This document shows, piece by piece, positions 25,157 through 33,278 of a stretch of 38,388 nt of DNA. Source of the stretch: an uncultured Tenacibaculum sp. (GTDB lineage: Bacteria > Bacteroidota > Bacteroidia > Flavobacteriales > Flavobacteriaceae); NCBI GenBank assembly GCA_938041625.1, contig CALISK010000184.1, positions 1 to 38,388 on the forward strand, in the 5' to 3' direction. Made by a program: the position numbers and the translations under genes. The notes below the pieces were generated by a model that had not been told where the DNA came from, did no database searches, and saw nothing but the letters and a program-made list of their open reading frames with translations. Position 1 is the stretch's first letter. Each line of letters starts with the position of its first letter.

Positions 25157-26305
25157 ATGAAAAAAATTCATATGGTTGACTTACAAAGTCAATATCAAAA
25201 AATAAAAGAAACTGTAGATCAATCTATTCAAGAAGTTCTGAATTCTTCTGCGTATATAAACGGCCCACAGGTTAAAGAGTTTCAAGCAGATTTAGAAAAT
25301 TACTTAGAGGTAAAACATGTAATTCCTTGTGCAAACGGAACGGATGCTTTACAAATTGCAATGATGGGATTAGGATTGCAACCTGGTGATGAAGTTATTA
25401 CTGCTGATTTTACTTTTGCTGCTACTGTTGAAGTTATTGCTTTATTGCAATTAACTCCTGTATTAGTAGATGTTGAAGCAGATACATTTAATATTAATAT
25501 AGATGCTTTAAAGAAAGCTATTACACCAAAAACAAGAGCGATTGTGCCAGTTCATTTATTTGGACAGGTTGCAAATATGGATGCCATTATGGAAATAGCT
25601 AAAGAACATAATCTTTTTGTTATTGAAGATAATGCACAAGCCATTGGTGCTAGTTATACTTCTAAAGATGGAACAAAGAAAAAAGCAGGAACTATTGGAA
25701 ACGTAGGAACTACTTCTTTTTTCCCTTCAAAAAACTTAGGTTGTTATGGTGATGGTGGGGCTATTTTTACAAATGACGATGATTTAGCACATACTATTAG
25801 AGGTATTGTTAATCATGGAATGTATAAACGCTATTACCATGATGTTGTAGGTGTTAATTCACGTTTAGATAGTATGCAAGCTGCTATTTTAAAAATAAAA
25901 TTACCTTTATTAGATTCTTATTGTAATGCACGTAGAAATGCTGCAAAATTTTACAATAAAGCCTTTTCTAGTAATACAAATATTATTACACCAACAACCT
26001 CTTCGTGTAATCAAGTTTGTGAACATTGTGATTGTCATGTTTTTCATCAATACACATTACAAATTACAAATGGTAAACGTGATGAATTACATCAACATTT
26101 ATTAGATAATGGTATTGCCAATGCAATCTACTACCCTGTTCCTTTACATAAACAAAAAGCATACGTAGATATTCGTTATAAAGAAGAGGATTTTAAGATT
26201 ACTAACCAATTAATTGACACCGTAATTTCTTTACCTATGCATACAGAATTAGATGAAGAACAATTAGTTTTTATAACAAAAACAATTAATGATTTTTTAA
26301 AATAA
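25157..26305 (+). CDS. DegT/DnrJ/EryC1/StrS family aminotransferase
   Basis: PLP-dependent aminotransferase that usually makes amino sugars for surface polysaccharides or glycans. The pattern NSSAYINGPQVKEFQ near the start, NGTDALQIAM at 60-69 (PLP phosphate site), IEDNAQAIGA at 156-165 and the Schiff-base Lys192 in FFPSKNLGCYGDGGA are all family hallmarks. The 382-residue length is usual. Odd is a cluster of four cysteines, Cys284, 288, 291 and 293, followed by His294 and His297, just before the conserved FHQYTL; it could bind a metal. It heads the gene set that includes galE, consistent with nucleotide-sugar work. Confidence 0.92.
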   Translation: MKKIHMVDLQSQYQKIKETVDQSIQEVLNSSAYINGPQVKEFQADLENYLEVKHVIPCANGTDALQIAMMGLGLQPGDEVITADFTFAATVEVIALLQLTPVLVDVEADTFNINIDALKKAITPKTRAIVPVHLFGQVANMDAIMEIAKEHNLFVIEDNAQAIGASYTSKDGTKKKAGTIGNVGTTSFFPSKNLGCYGDGGAIFTNDDDLAHTIRGIVNHGMYKRYYHDVVGVNSRLDSMQAAILKIKLPLLDSYCNARRNAAKFYNKAFSSNTNIITPTTSSCNQVCEHCDCHVFHQYTLQITNGKRDELHQHLLDNGIANAIYYPVPLHKQKAYVDIRYKEEDFKITNQLIDTVISLPMHTELDEEQLVFITKTINDFLK

Positions 26306-26309
26306 CAAC

Positions 26310-26726
26310 ATGACTCAACGAATTAAAACACTACAAATCATTCATTTATTTTTAATTTTTGGTATTTGTATTGCCTTTATAATTCTTGGAGATCTTAAAA
26401 ATTCATTCAATTTAAAAATAGATACAGATTCATTACCTTTCGCTTTTATTCCTTTGGTTGCTTATTATTTAAGTAATTTTATCTTTAAAAGAATATTAAA
26501 GGGAATTCAAAAAAATTCTTCTATAGAAGAAAAATTAACGGTATACCAATCAGCTTCAATAGTACGATGGGCAACTATTGAAGTTGCTTGTTTTATTATT
26601 CTCCTTTTAAAACCTGATTTTATTTTATTAGGATTTATTTTACTTATTTATATGTATTTCATACGTCCTGTAAAAAGTAACATAGCACAAACTTTAAATA
26701 TAAAAATCACTGAATTAGACTCCTAA
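26310..26726 (+). CDS. Small four-helix membrane protein of unknown function
   Basis: I do not recognise a family. The 138 residues contain four hydrophobic segments, at about 9-25, 44-58, 92-108 and 110-125, with short charged loops between; there is no signal peptide cleavage site and no catalytic motif. The start ATG lies 4 bases after the aminotransferase stop and the gene ends 3 bases before galE, so it must be cotranscribed and is likely real. A role in membrane or surface sugar metabolism is suggested by context only. Confidence 0.75.
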   Translation: MTQRIKTLQIIHLFLIFGICIAFIILGDLKNSFNLKIDTDSLPFAFIPLVAYYLSNFIFKRILKGIQKNSSIEEKLTVYQSASIVRWATIEVACFIILLLKPDFILLGFILLIYMYFIRPVKSNIAQTLNIKITELDS

Positions 26727-26729
26727 CTT

Positions 26730-27740
26730 ATGAAAACAATTTTAGTAACTGGCGGCCTTGGTTTTATTGGTTCTCATACTGTTGTTGAACTTCAAAATAT
26801 TGGATTTGATGTTGTTATTATTGATGATTTATCGAATTCTAATATTAATGTTTTAAATAATATTTCTAAAATCACAGGAAAAAAGCCTAATTTTCATAAA
26901 ATAGATCTACGTAATAAACAAAAAGTTCAAGAATTTTTCAAAAATTATACTGTTCATGGAATTATTCATTTTGCTGCTTTTAAAGCTGTAGGAGAAAGTG
27001 TTATAAACCCTTTAGATTATTACGAAAATAACATTGGAAGTTTAGTCCATCTTTTACAAGAAATGAGGGATCGAAAAATTGACAATTTTATATTCAGTTC
27101 TTCTTGTACTGTTTACGGGCAAGCCGATGAATTGCCTATTACTGAAAAAGCACCTATTAAACCTGCCGAATCCCCTTATGGTAACACCAAACAAATTGGC
27201 GAAGAAATTATTAAAGATACTTGTAAAGCAAATGGATTAAACGCAATCGCTTTACGATACTTTAATCCAATTGGAGCACATGATAGTGTTAAAATTGGTG
27301 AATTACCACTAGGTGTTCCTCAGAATTTAATACCTTACGTTACACAAACTGCTGCTGGAATTAGAGAACAACTTTCTGTTTTTGGGAATGACTATGACAC
27401 ACCAGACGGAACGGCTATTCGAGATTACATTCATGTTGTTGATTTAGCAAAAGCTCATATTTCTGCACTGCAACGATTATTAAATAAAGAAAATAAAAAC
27501 AATTTTGAATATTTTAATATAGGAACTGGTACAGGAAGTTCTGTATTAGAAATTATAAAAGCTTTTGAAAAAGCAACTACACAAAAATTGAATTATAAAA
27601 TTGTAGAAAGACGTGAAGGAGATGTTACTTCTGCCTATGCAGATACTACAATTGCAAATAAAGAATTAAATTGGAAAACTGAAAAAACGTTAGAAGAAGC
27701 TTTAAAATCTGCCTGGAAATGGCAAGAAAATCAGAAATAA
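26730..27740 (+). CDS. galE: UDP-glucose 4-epimerase GalE
   Basis: Extended short-chain dehydrogenase that interconverts UDP-glucose and UDP-galactose (or the N-acetyl forms) with bound NAD. The NAD loop TGGLGFIGSH is at 7-16, FSSSCTVYG holds the active-site serine/threonine region, and the catalytic pair is Tyr150 and Lys154 in SPYGNTK. ALRYFNPIGAHDSVKIGE is a GalE-type segment, which separates it from dehydratases. The 336 residues are the usual size. Tight packing behind the aminotransferase and small membrane protein genes points to UDP-sugar supply for surface glycans. Confidence 0.95.
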   Translation: MKTILVTGGLGFIGSHTVVELQNIGFDVVIIDDLSNSNINVLNNISKITGKKPNFHKIDLRNKQKVQEFFKNYTVHGIIHFAAFKAVGESVINPLDYYENNIGSLVHLLQEMRDRKIDNFIFSSSCTVYGQADELPITEKAPIKPAESPYGNTKQIGEEIIKDTCKANGLNAIALRYFNPIGAHDSVKIGELPLGVPQNLIPYVTQTAAGIREQLSVFGNDYDTPDGTAIRDYIHVVDLAKAHISALQRLLNKENKNNFEYFNIGTGTGSSVLEIIKAFEKATTQKLNYKIVERREGDVTSAYADTTIANKELNWKTEKTLEEALKSAWKWQENQK

Positions 27741-27771
27741 GAAAAGTATAAATTAATATAAAAAGAAAAAA

Positions 27772-28727
27772 ATGAAAATACTATCTATAGATGGTGGAGG
27801 AATTCGTGGTTTAATACCTGCTATGATTTTAGAAAAAATTGAAGAAATTACTCAAGAACCTATTACTAATTTATTTGATTTAATTGCTGGTACTTCTACA
27901 GGAGGCATTATTGCCTTAGGATTAACAGTAGATAATGGGAGGAAACAACCTAAATATACTGCCTCAGACCTAGTTAAATTATACAGAGATAAAGGAGATC
28001 AAATTTTTAGTAGAAGTACGCTTCATAAAATAAAATCTTTAGGTAATTTAAGAGATGAAAAATACCCTAATGAAAAATTCACTAATCTGTTAACTGAATA
28101 TTTTGGTAACGCTAGACTTAAAGATTCTTTATCTAATGCTTTAATTACTTCTTATGAAACCGAAAGAAGAATACCTTGGATTTTTAAAAGCATGCATGCT
28201 AAAAATCCTGAAAAAACTGACTATGATTTTAATATTGTAGATGTAGCTTTAGCAACGTCTGCAGCCCCTACTTATTTTGAACCTCATAAAATACAATATA
28301 AAGAAAACGATTATTTGTCTTTTATAGATGGTGGAATTTATGCTAACAATCCTGCAATGTGTGCATATACCGAAGCTAAATCTTATTTTAAAAAGACCGA
28401 TGAAGAAATTAAAATTGTATCATTAGGTACTGGTCATCTTACTAAAAGGTTATTTCACGATGATATTAAAGATTTAGGTTTAGTTGGTTGGGCACAACCT
28501 ATACTTAGCTGTGTTTTTGATGGATTAAGTGAAACTGTAGATTATCAATTATCTAAAATATTAAAAAAGATAATTATTTCAGATTTCAAACTGAATTAAA
28601 AGAAGGAAACGAAGCTATGGATGATGCTTCAATTGATAACATACGAGCTTTACAACTTCATGTTGAAGATATTTTACATAAAAACAAGAATCAAATTGAA
28701 AAATTGATTGAAAATATTTTAGATTAA
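27772..28727 (+). CDS. Patatin-like phospholipase, reading frame split by a -1 shift
   Basis: Serine-aspartate lipid acyl hydrolase. The oxyanion motif DGGGIRG is at 7-13, the nucleophile Ser42 is in GTSTGG, and the catalytic Asp186 lies in DGGIYANNPA. In the starting frame the protein stops at 28599 after 275 residues with an unusual tail (IIISDFKLN). In the -1 frame the sequence continues KDNYFRFQTEL and ends at 28727, a tail of the form usual for bacterial patatins, including a DDAS segment. The switch point is 28563-28569, A AAA AAG, with the heptamer in the phase needed for -1 slippage. The joined product is 318 residues. It may be programmed frameshifting, polymerase slippage, a real mutation or a sequencing error in an A-run. 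It starts 31 bases after galE. Confidence 0.8.
28563..28569 (+). promoter_or_regulatory. A AAA AAG slippery heptamer in the patatin gene
   Basis: In the starting frame the codons are TTA AAA AAG, so the heptamer A AAA AAG is phased exactly as in the dnaX frameshift site of Escherichia coli. A -1 slip gives AAA AAA GAT and continues into the conserved-looking C-terminal tail. I see no strong stem-loop or upstream Shine-Dalgarno-like sequence around it, so stimulatory elements are not evident. Confidence 0.5.
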
Positions 28728-28783
28728 TAAACTTCATTTCTAGATAGAAATTTCAAAAATAAAATCACTTTATTAAATCAAAT

Positions 28784-28822
28784 CAAGAAGCTAGGTTATT
28801 TTTTATTAGCTTCTTGTTTTTT
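28784..28822 (+). terminator. Intrinsic terminator of the aminotransferase-galE-patatin operon
   Basis: CAAGAAGCTA pairs with TAGCTTCTTG (10 bp) across a 13-base loop and is followed by six T. It lies 57 bases after the -1 frame stop of the patatin gene, so it supports that longer reading as the true gene end. The rest of 28728-28942 holds only the tetR promoter and operator. Confidence 0.8.
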
Positions 28823-28905
28823 AGAATATCTTATAATTGTTCCCCTAATTTGAAATCAAATTTTTATAATTTTAATATTAAATATTGTTAAATGTTTTTT
28901 TATTT

Positions 28906-28921
28906 CTAAACAATCGTTTAG
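28906..28921. promoter_or_regulatory. TetR operator palindrome upstream of tetR gene
   Basis: CTAAACAATCGTTTAG has perfect 6-base arms around a 4-base centre. It overlaps the -7 box of the regulator gene at 28919-28926, a repressing position. Its exact reverse complement occurs at 29526-29541 in front of the next gene. Confidence 0.8.
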
Positions 28922-28926
28922 TTTTG
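28919..28926 (+). promoter_or_regulatory. Probable -7 box of the tetR-type gene
   Basis: TAGTTTTG matches TAnnTTTG exactly and lies 16 bases before the ATG at 28943. Its first three bases are the end of the operator palindrome. Confidence 0.6.
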
Positions 28927-28942
28927 TATTGAATTCAATTAT

Positions 28943-29500
28943 ATGGCACGAAAAAAAGAATATGTAGAGGAGGAAGTTATTGAAAAAGCAATGAATTTGT
29001 TTTGGAAAAATGGCTATGAGACAACTTCTATGCAAATGCTTGAAAAAGAAATGGGAATAAATAAATTTTCTATTTATTCTAGTTTTGGAAGTAAAAATGG
29101 TGTTCTTTTAGAAAGTATAAAATGTTATCGAAAAAAATTAAAAGTTATAACAGATAAACTTTTAATTTCTAATAATGGTATCAAAGGGATAGAGCAATAC
29201 TTTTATGATTTTTTATCATTTTCTAAAGATCATGCTAATTTTATAAAAGGTTGTTTAGTTACAAATACAGCTAATGAATTAAACGCAGATTCTGACCCTA
29301 AACTTAAATCTAAGTTATCAATATTCACAAACGATATAAGGAATTTGTTTTTAAATAATTTAGAGCAAGAATTAACGCTTACAGAAAAAGAAAGAAATGA
29401 ACAGGCAGATTATTTTATTGTTTCAATGTTTGGTTTAGCATCCGCTTCAAAAATTTTTAACGAATCACAATTACACATTTTTATAAAAAACATATTTTAA
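28943..29500 (+). CDS. TetR/AcrR family transcriptional regulator
   Basis: DNA-binding repressor of 185 residues. The N-terminal helix-turn-helix is clear: VIEKAMNLFWKNGYETTSMQMLEKEMGINKFSIYSSFGSKNGVL, with the SIYSSFGSK recognition helix end typical of the family. The all-helical C-terminal part is the ligand domain, with Cys223-type position not assignable; the signal is unknown. The same palindrome lies in front of this gene and in front of the AhpD-like gene that follows, so I infer that it represses both itself and that gene. Members close to this type (sometimes named after NemR or YjdC) respond to reactive electrophiles, but this is only a possibility here. Confidence 0.92.
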   Translation: MARKKEYVEEEVIEKAMNLFWKNGYETTSMQMLEKEMGINKFSIYSSFGSKNGVLLESIKCYRKKLKVITDKLLISNNGIKGIEQYFYDFLSFSKDHANFIKGCLVTNTANELNADSDPKLKSKLSIFTNDIRNLFLNNLEQELTLTEKERNEQADYFIVSMFGLASASKIFNESQLHIFIKNIF

Positions 29501-29525
29501 GTAACAATATTTTTTTTACCAATAA

Positions 29526-29541
29526 CTAAACGATTGTTTAG
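29526..29541. promoter_or_regulatory. TetR operator palindrome upstream of the AhpD-like gene
   Basis: CTAAACGATTGTTTAG is the exact reverse complement of the 16-base palindrome at 28906-28921. It is 30 bases before the ATG at 29572, in the expected promoter region, though no perfect TAnnTTTG box is seen here. Confidence 0.8.
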
Positions 29542-29571
29542 CTATTTTATTAATCAATAAATATAATTATC

Positions 29572-30123
29572 ATGAGTACATTTAAAATCCACACATTAGA
29601 AACTGCTCCAGAAGCGAGTAAACCACTATTAGACAACTCAGTAAAAGCATTTGGAATGGTTCCAAATTTGCATGGAGTTATGGCAGAGTCTCCAGCTACT
29701 TTAGAAGCCTATCAAAAATTACATCAATTATTTTCAGAGAAAACTATATTTAATGCTGAAGAATTGACTGTAGTATGGCAAACAATTAATGTTGAAAATG
29801 GTTGTCATTATTGTGTACCAGCACATACTGCTATTGCACATATGATGAAAGTAGATTCAGCAATTACTGAAGCTTTAAGAAACCGAGAATCTATGCCAAA
29901 TGAAAAGTTACAAGCTCTTCATGAAACAACTTTAAAAATTGTAAACAACAGAGGTGAACTTTCTAACGAAGATGTAAGTGCTTTTAAAAATGCTGGTTAT
30001 ACAAACCAACATTTATTAGAAATATTATTAGGTTACTCTCAAAAAATATTGAGTAATTATACAAATCATTTAGCTAATACACCTGTAGATGAGCCATTCC
30101 AAAAATTTGCTTGGAGTAAGTAA
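29572..30123 (+). CDS. Carboxymuconolactone decarboxylase / AhpD-like protein
   Basis: Small helical protein of the AhpD/CMD fold, 183 residues. The redox motif CHYCVPAH carries Cys78, Cys81 and His85, the CxxC-x3-H set used by AhpD-type peroxidases, so a thiol-based peroxidase or reductase role is more likely than a decarboxylase role. The N-terminal part (FGMVPNLHGVMAESPATLEAYQKL) is also characteristic. It sits after the TetR gene and carries the same operator, so it is the probable regulated target. It is followed by an 18-bp hairpin at 30153. Confidence 0.9.
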   Translation: MSTFKIHTLETAPEASKPLLDNSVKAFGMVPNLHGVMAESPATLEAYQKLHQLFSEKTIFNAEELTVVWQTINVENGCHYCVPAHTAIAHMMKVDSAITEALRNRESMPNEKLQALHETTLKIVNNRGELSNEDVSAFKNAGYTNQHLLEILLGYSQKILSNYTNHLANTPVDEPFQKFAWSK

Positions 30124-30152
30124 ACCTTTTTTCAAATAACAGTTTAGTTTTC

Positions 30153-30190
30153 AATATCTACCAAAAGGTTAAAACCTTTTGGTAGATATT
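30153..30190 (+). terminator. Perfect 18-bp hairpin after the AhpD-like gene
   Basis: Arms at 30153-30170 and 30173-30190 are exact inverse repeats with only two bases between them; the real loop would be a few bases wider. It lies 29 bases after the stop codon. The T-run is absent after the stem, so it is a likely but not classical terminator. The following stretch to 30322 shows nothing else recognisable. Confidence 0.65.
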
Positions 30191-30322
30191 AAGCTTTATA
30201 ATCAAAAAATTTAATAAAGAAGAAAACACTATCTATTTAATCTAAAGATAAAGTCATAAAATCTATTTAACATTTATTCTTTTTTATTTTACTAATTTCA
30301 TGGCTTCAAATATCAATCAACC

Positions 30323-33175
30323 ATGATAAAAAAAACACTTTTTGCTTTATTAATTTTAATAATAAGTAGTTGTAATACGGATAATAACGATACTAAAACA
30401 ACAAAAAAAGACACTGAAAATTTAAAAATAGATTATGAAAAAATTACGCTAGACAATGGTTTAGATGTAGTTTTTCATGTTGATAAATCAGATCCAGTTG
30501 TAGCTGTAGAGTTAATGGTTCATGTAGGTTCTGCTAGAGAAGTTGAAGGAAGAACTGGTTTTGCTCATTTATTCGAACATTTATTATTCTTAGAATCAGA
30601 AAACCTTGGAAAAGGAGGCCTCGACAAAATGAGTGCTCGAATTGGAGGTTCTGGAGCCAATGGTTCTACTTCTAGAGATCGAACAAATTATTTACAAACT
30701 GTACCTAGTGATGCCTTAGAAAAAATGATTTGGGCTGAAGCGGATAAATTAGGTTGGTTTATTAATACTGTTACAGATCCTGTTCTTGCTAAAGAAAAAC
30801 AAGTAGTAAAAAATGAAAAAAGACAAAGTATTGATAATAGACCTTATGGACATAGACAATACGTAATAGGTAAAAATTTATACGCTAAAGATCATCCATA
30901 TAATTGGCAAGTAATTGGATCTTTAGAAGATTTACAAAATGCTACTTTAGACGACGTAAAAACTTTTTTCAAAAAGTGGTATGTACCAAATAATTCTACT
31001 CTAGTATTAACTGGAGACATTGATGTAGCACAGGCTAAAAAATGGGTTCTTAAATATTTTAATGAAATTCCTAAAGGTGAAGAAATTGAAGCAATTAAAA
31101 AAAGACCAGGGATACTTACAAAAAATAAGTTATTGTATTATGAAGATAATTTTGCGCGATTACCAGAATTAACCCTTACTTGGCCTACTGTAGAACAATA
31201 CCATAAAGATTCTTATGCTTTAGATATTTTAACAGAATATTTAAGTAGCGGAAAAAAAGCTCCTTTAAATAAGGTGTTAGTAGATGATTTAAAATTAACT
31301 TCAGGAACTACAATGTTTAGTTTTTCTTCTGAAGTAGCTGGTCAAACACAATTAATAGTTAGAGCTTTTAACAATACAAAATTAGACAGTGTAAAAACAG
31401 GAATAGACAAAGCTTTCAAAGATTTTGAACAAAATGGAATTCCACAAAAAGATTTAGATCGAATAAAAGCTGGTTTTGAAACCGATTTTTATCAAGGTTT
31501 ATCAAGTGTTTTAGGAAAAGGGTCACGTTTAGCTTCATATAACACCTATACTGGTAACCCAGGCTATGCAACAGAAGAATTAAAGAACGCATTAGCGGTA
31601 ACTAAAGAAGATGTTATCAATGCTTTTAATACATATATTAAAAACAAAAATTTTGTTGCTACCAGTTTTGTTCCTAAAAACGAAAAGCAATTGGCTTTAA
31701 CAAATTCTAAAGAAGCTATAATTGCTGAAGAAAAGATTGTAGTTGGAGCTGAGGATTCATTTGATTCTTCAATTGTTGCTACTTATGAAAAAACACCTTC
31801 TTCTTTTGATCGTTCAATAGAACCTCCTTATGGTAAAAAACCAGCTGTAAAAGTGCCTGAAGTTTGGAAAGATAATTTAGAAAACGGTTTGCATATCTCT
31901 GGAATTAAAAACGACGAGGTTCCTTTAGTTAATTTCAACTTTGTTATTGAAGGTGGACAGTTGTTAGAAAAAATGGATAAGTTAGGAGTTGCTAGTCTTA
32001 CCGCCAGCATGTTAGAAAAAGGAACTAAAAACAAAACTGTTAGTGACTTACAAGATGCTATAGCTCAGTTAGGAGCTTCTATTGACATTTTCGCTACCAA
32101 AAGAAATATTAGAGTATCTGGTACTACTTTAGCTAAAAACTATAATCAAACTTTAGAATTAGTTAAAGAAATGCTATTAGCCCCAAGATGGGATGAAACA
32201 GAATTTGAGTTGCTAAAGAAAAGAGCGGTTACAAATTTAAGACAACAAAAAGCCAGTCCTAGAGCTATTGCATCAAATGAATACAATAAATTAATTTATG
32301 GAAACGATAATATTCGTTCAAAAAATATATTAGGTACTATAGCGTCGGTTAATCAAATTACTATTGATGATTTAAAGTCTTATTACATCAATTATATTTC
32401 TCCTTCTGTTACTAAAATGCATGTAGTAGGAGATATTAACAAAAAACAAATAGTTAATTCATTACAATCTTTACAAACAGCTTGGAAAGCAAAAGAAGTT
32501 ACAATACCTAGTTTTGGAGCTCCTGAACCTCCTAAAAAATCTACTGTTTATTTTTACGACATTCCTAATGCAAAACAATCTCAATTACGTTTTGGTGCAC
32601 CTGCACTGGCTTTTAATGATAAAGATTATTATCCTGCAACCGTAATGAATTACATTCTTGGTGGAGGTGGTTTTGCTTCACAATTAACACAAGAGTTAAG
32701 AGAAGGAAAAGGATATACGTATGGTGTACGTTCTCGTTTTTCTGGTTCTAAAGAAAAAGGGGCTTTTACAATATCTAGTGGAGTACGAAGTAATGTTACA
32801 TTGGAAGCATCAAAACTTGTGAAACAAATTTTAGAAAATTATGGTAAAAACTATAATGAAAAAGATTTAGCTACTACAAAAGGTTTTTTAATAAAAAGTA
32901 ATGCACGCGCTTTTGAAACTATGGGAGCTAAACTAAGAATGTTAGAAAATATAAGCACCTATAATTTAAATTCAGATTATGTAAAAGATCGTGAGAAGAT
33001 TGTTACAGAAATGACAATTCCTAAAATTCAAGAGCTTTCTAAAAAATACTTAGACGCCAATAAAATGATTTGGTTGGTTGTTGGTGATGCAGAAACTCAA
33101 TTAAAAAGGATGAAAGAATTAGGTTTTGGAGACCCTGTTATTCTAAATAAACTTCAAGAAAAAGTAAAACAATAA
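30323..33175 (+). CDS. M16 family zinc metallopeptidase (lipoprotein)
   Basis: Two-lobed insulinase/pitrilysin-type peptidase of 950 residues, exported and lipid-anchored. The signal peptide ends in the lipobox IISSC with Cys17. The first lobe has the inverted zinc motif HLFEH (His82, Glu85, His86), with the third ligand expected in KNEKRQSID about 76 residues later. The second lobe begins about residue 510 (EVWKDNLENGLHISG) and lacks the HxxEH set, as in other fused M16 proteins where it is structural; it keeps the ELREGKGYTYGVRSRF segment near the end. It likely degrades peptides at the cell envelope. A strong terminator follows at once. Confidence 0.94.
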   Translation: MIKKTLFALLILIISSCNTDNNDTKTTKKDTENLKIDYEKITLDNGLDVVFHVDKSDPVVAVELMVHVGSAREVEGRTGFAHLFEHLLFLESENLGKGGLDKMSARIGGSGANGSTSRDRTNYLQTVPSDALEKMIWAEADKLGWFINTVTDPVLAKEKQVVKNEKRQSIDNRPYGHRQYVIGKNLYAKDHPYNWQVIGSLEDLQNATLDDVKTFFKKWYVPNNSTLVLTGDIDVAQAKKWVLKYFNEIPKGEEIEAIKKRPGILTKNKLLYYEDNFARLPELTLTWPTVEQYHKDSYALDILTEYLSSGKKAPLNKVLVDDLKLTSGTTMFSFSSEVAGQTQLIVRAFNNTKLDSVKTGIDKAFKDFEQNGIPQKDLDRIKAGFETDFYQGLSSVLGKGSRLASYNTYTGNPGYATEELKNALAVTKEDVINAFNTYIKNKNFVATSFVPKNEKQLALTNSKEAIIAEEKIVVGAEDSFDSSIVATYEKTPSSFDRSIEPPYGKKPAVKVPEVWKDNLENGLHISGIKNDEVPLVNFNFVIEGGQLLEKMDKLGVASLTASMLEKGTKNKTVSDLQDAIAQLGASIDIFATKRNIRVSGTTLAKNYNQTLELVKEMLLAPRWDETEFELLKKRAVTNLRQQKASPRAIASNEYNKLIYGNDNIRSKNILGTIASVNQITIDDLKSYYINYISPSVTKMHVVGDINKKQIVNSLQSLQTAWKAKEVTIPSFGAPEPPKKSTVYFYDIPNAKQSQLRFGAPALAFNDKDYYPATVMNYILGGGGFASQLTQELREGKGYTYGVRSRFSGSKEKGAFTISSGVRSNVTLEASKLVKQILENYGKNYNEKDLATTKGFLIKSNARAFETMGAKLRMLENISTYNLNSDYVKDREKIVTEMTIPKIQELSKKYLDANKMIWLVVGDAETQLKRMKELGFGDPVILNKLQEKVKQ

Positions 33176-33178
33176 AAT

Positions 33179-33213
33179 AAAAAAGCTATCAAATAAAATT
33201 GATAGCTTTTTTT
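33179..33213 (+). terminator. Intrinsic terminator after the M16 peptidase gene
   Basis: AAAAAAGCTATCAA pairs with TTGATAGCTTTTTT over 14 bp with a 6-base loop, and the stem runs into seven T. It begins 3 bases after the stop codon. Confidence 0.85.
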
Positions 33214-33278
33214 ATTCTTTATAAATACTAATTTAGTTAGAAAAATTAATTTAAAAGATTTTATTTTAAATTAGAAAT

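Noticed and set aside
27772-28727. Patatin as effector of a CBASS-type defence system
   Set aside because: No cyclic nucleotide synthase or other defence gene is next to it; neighbours are galE, sugar aminotransferase and a TetR gene.
30153-30190. Insertion sequence end or mobile repeat
   Set aside because: The perfect 18-bp inverted repeat is single, has no transposase or target duplication near it, and is placed as a terminator hairpin.
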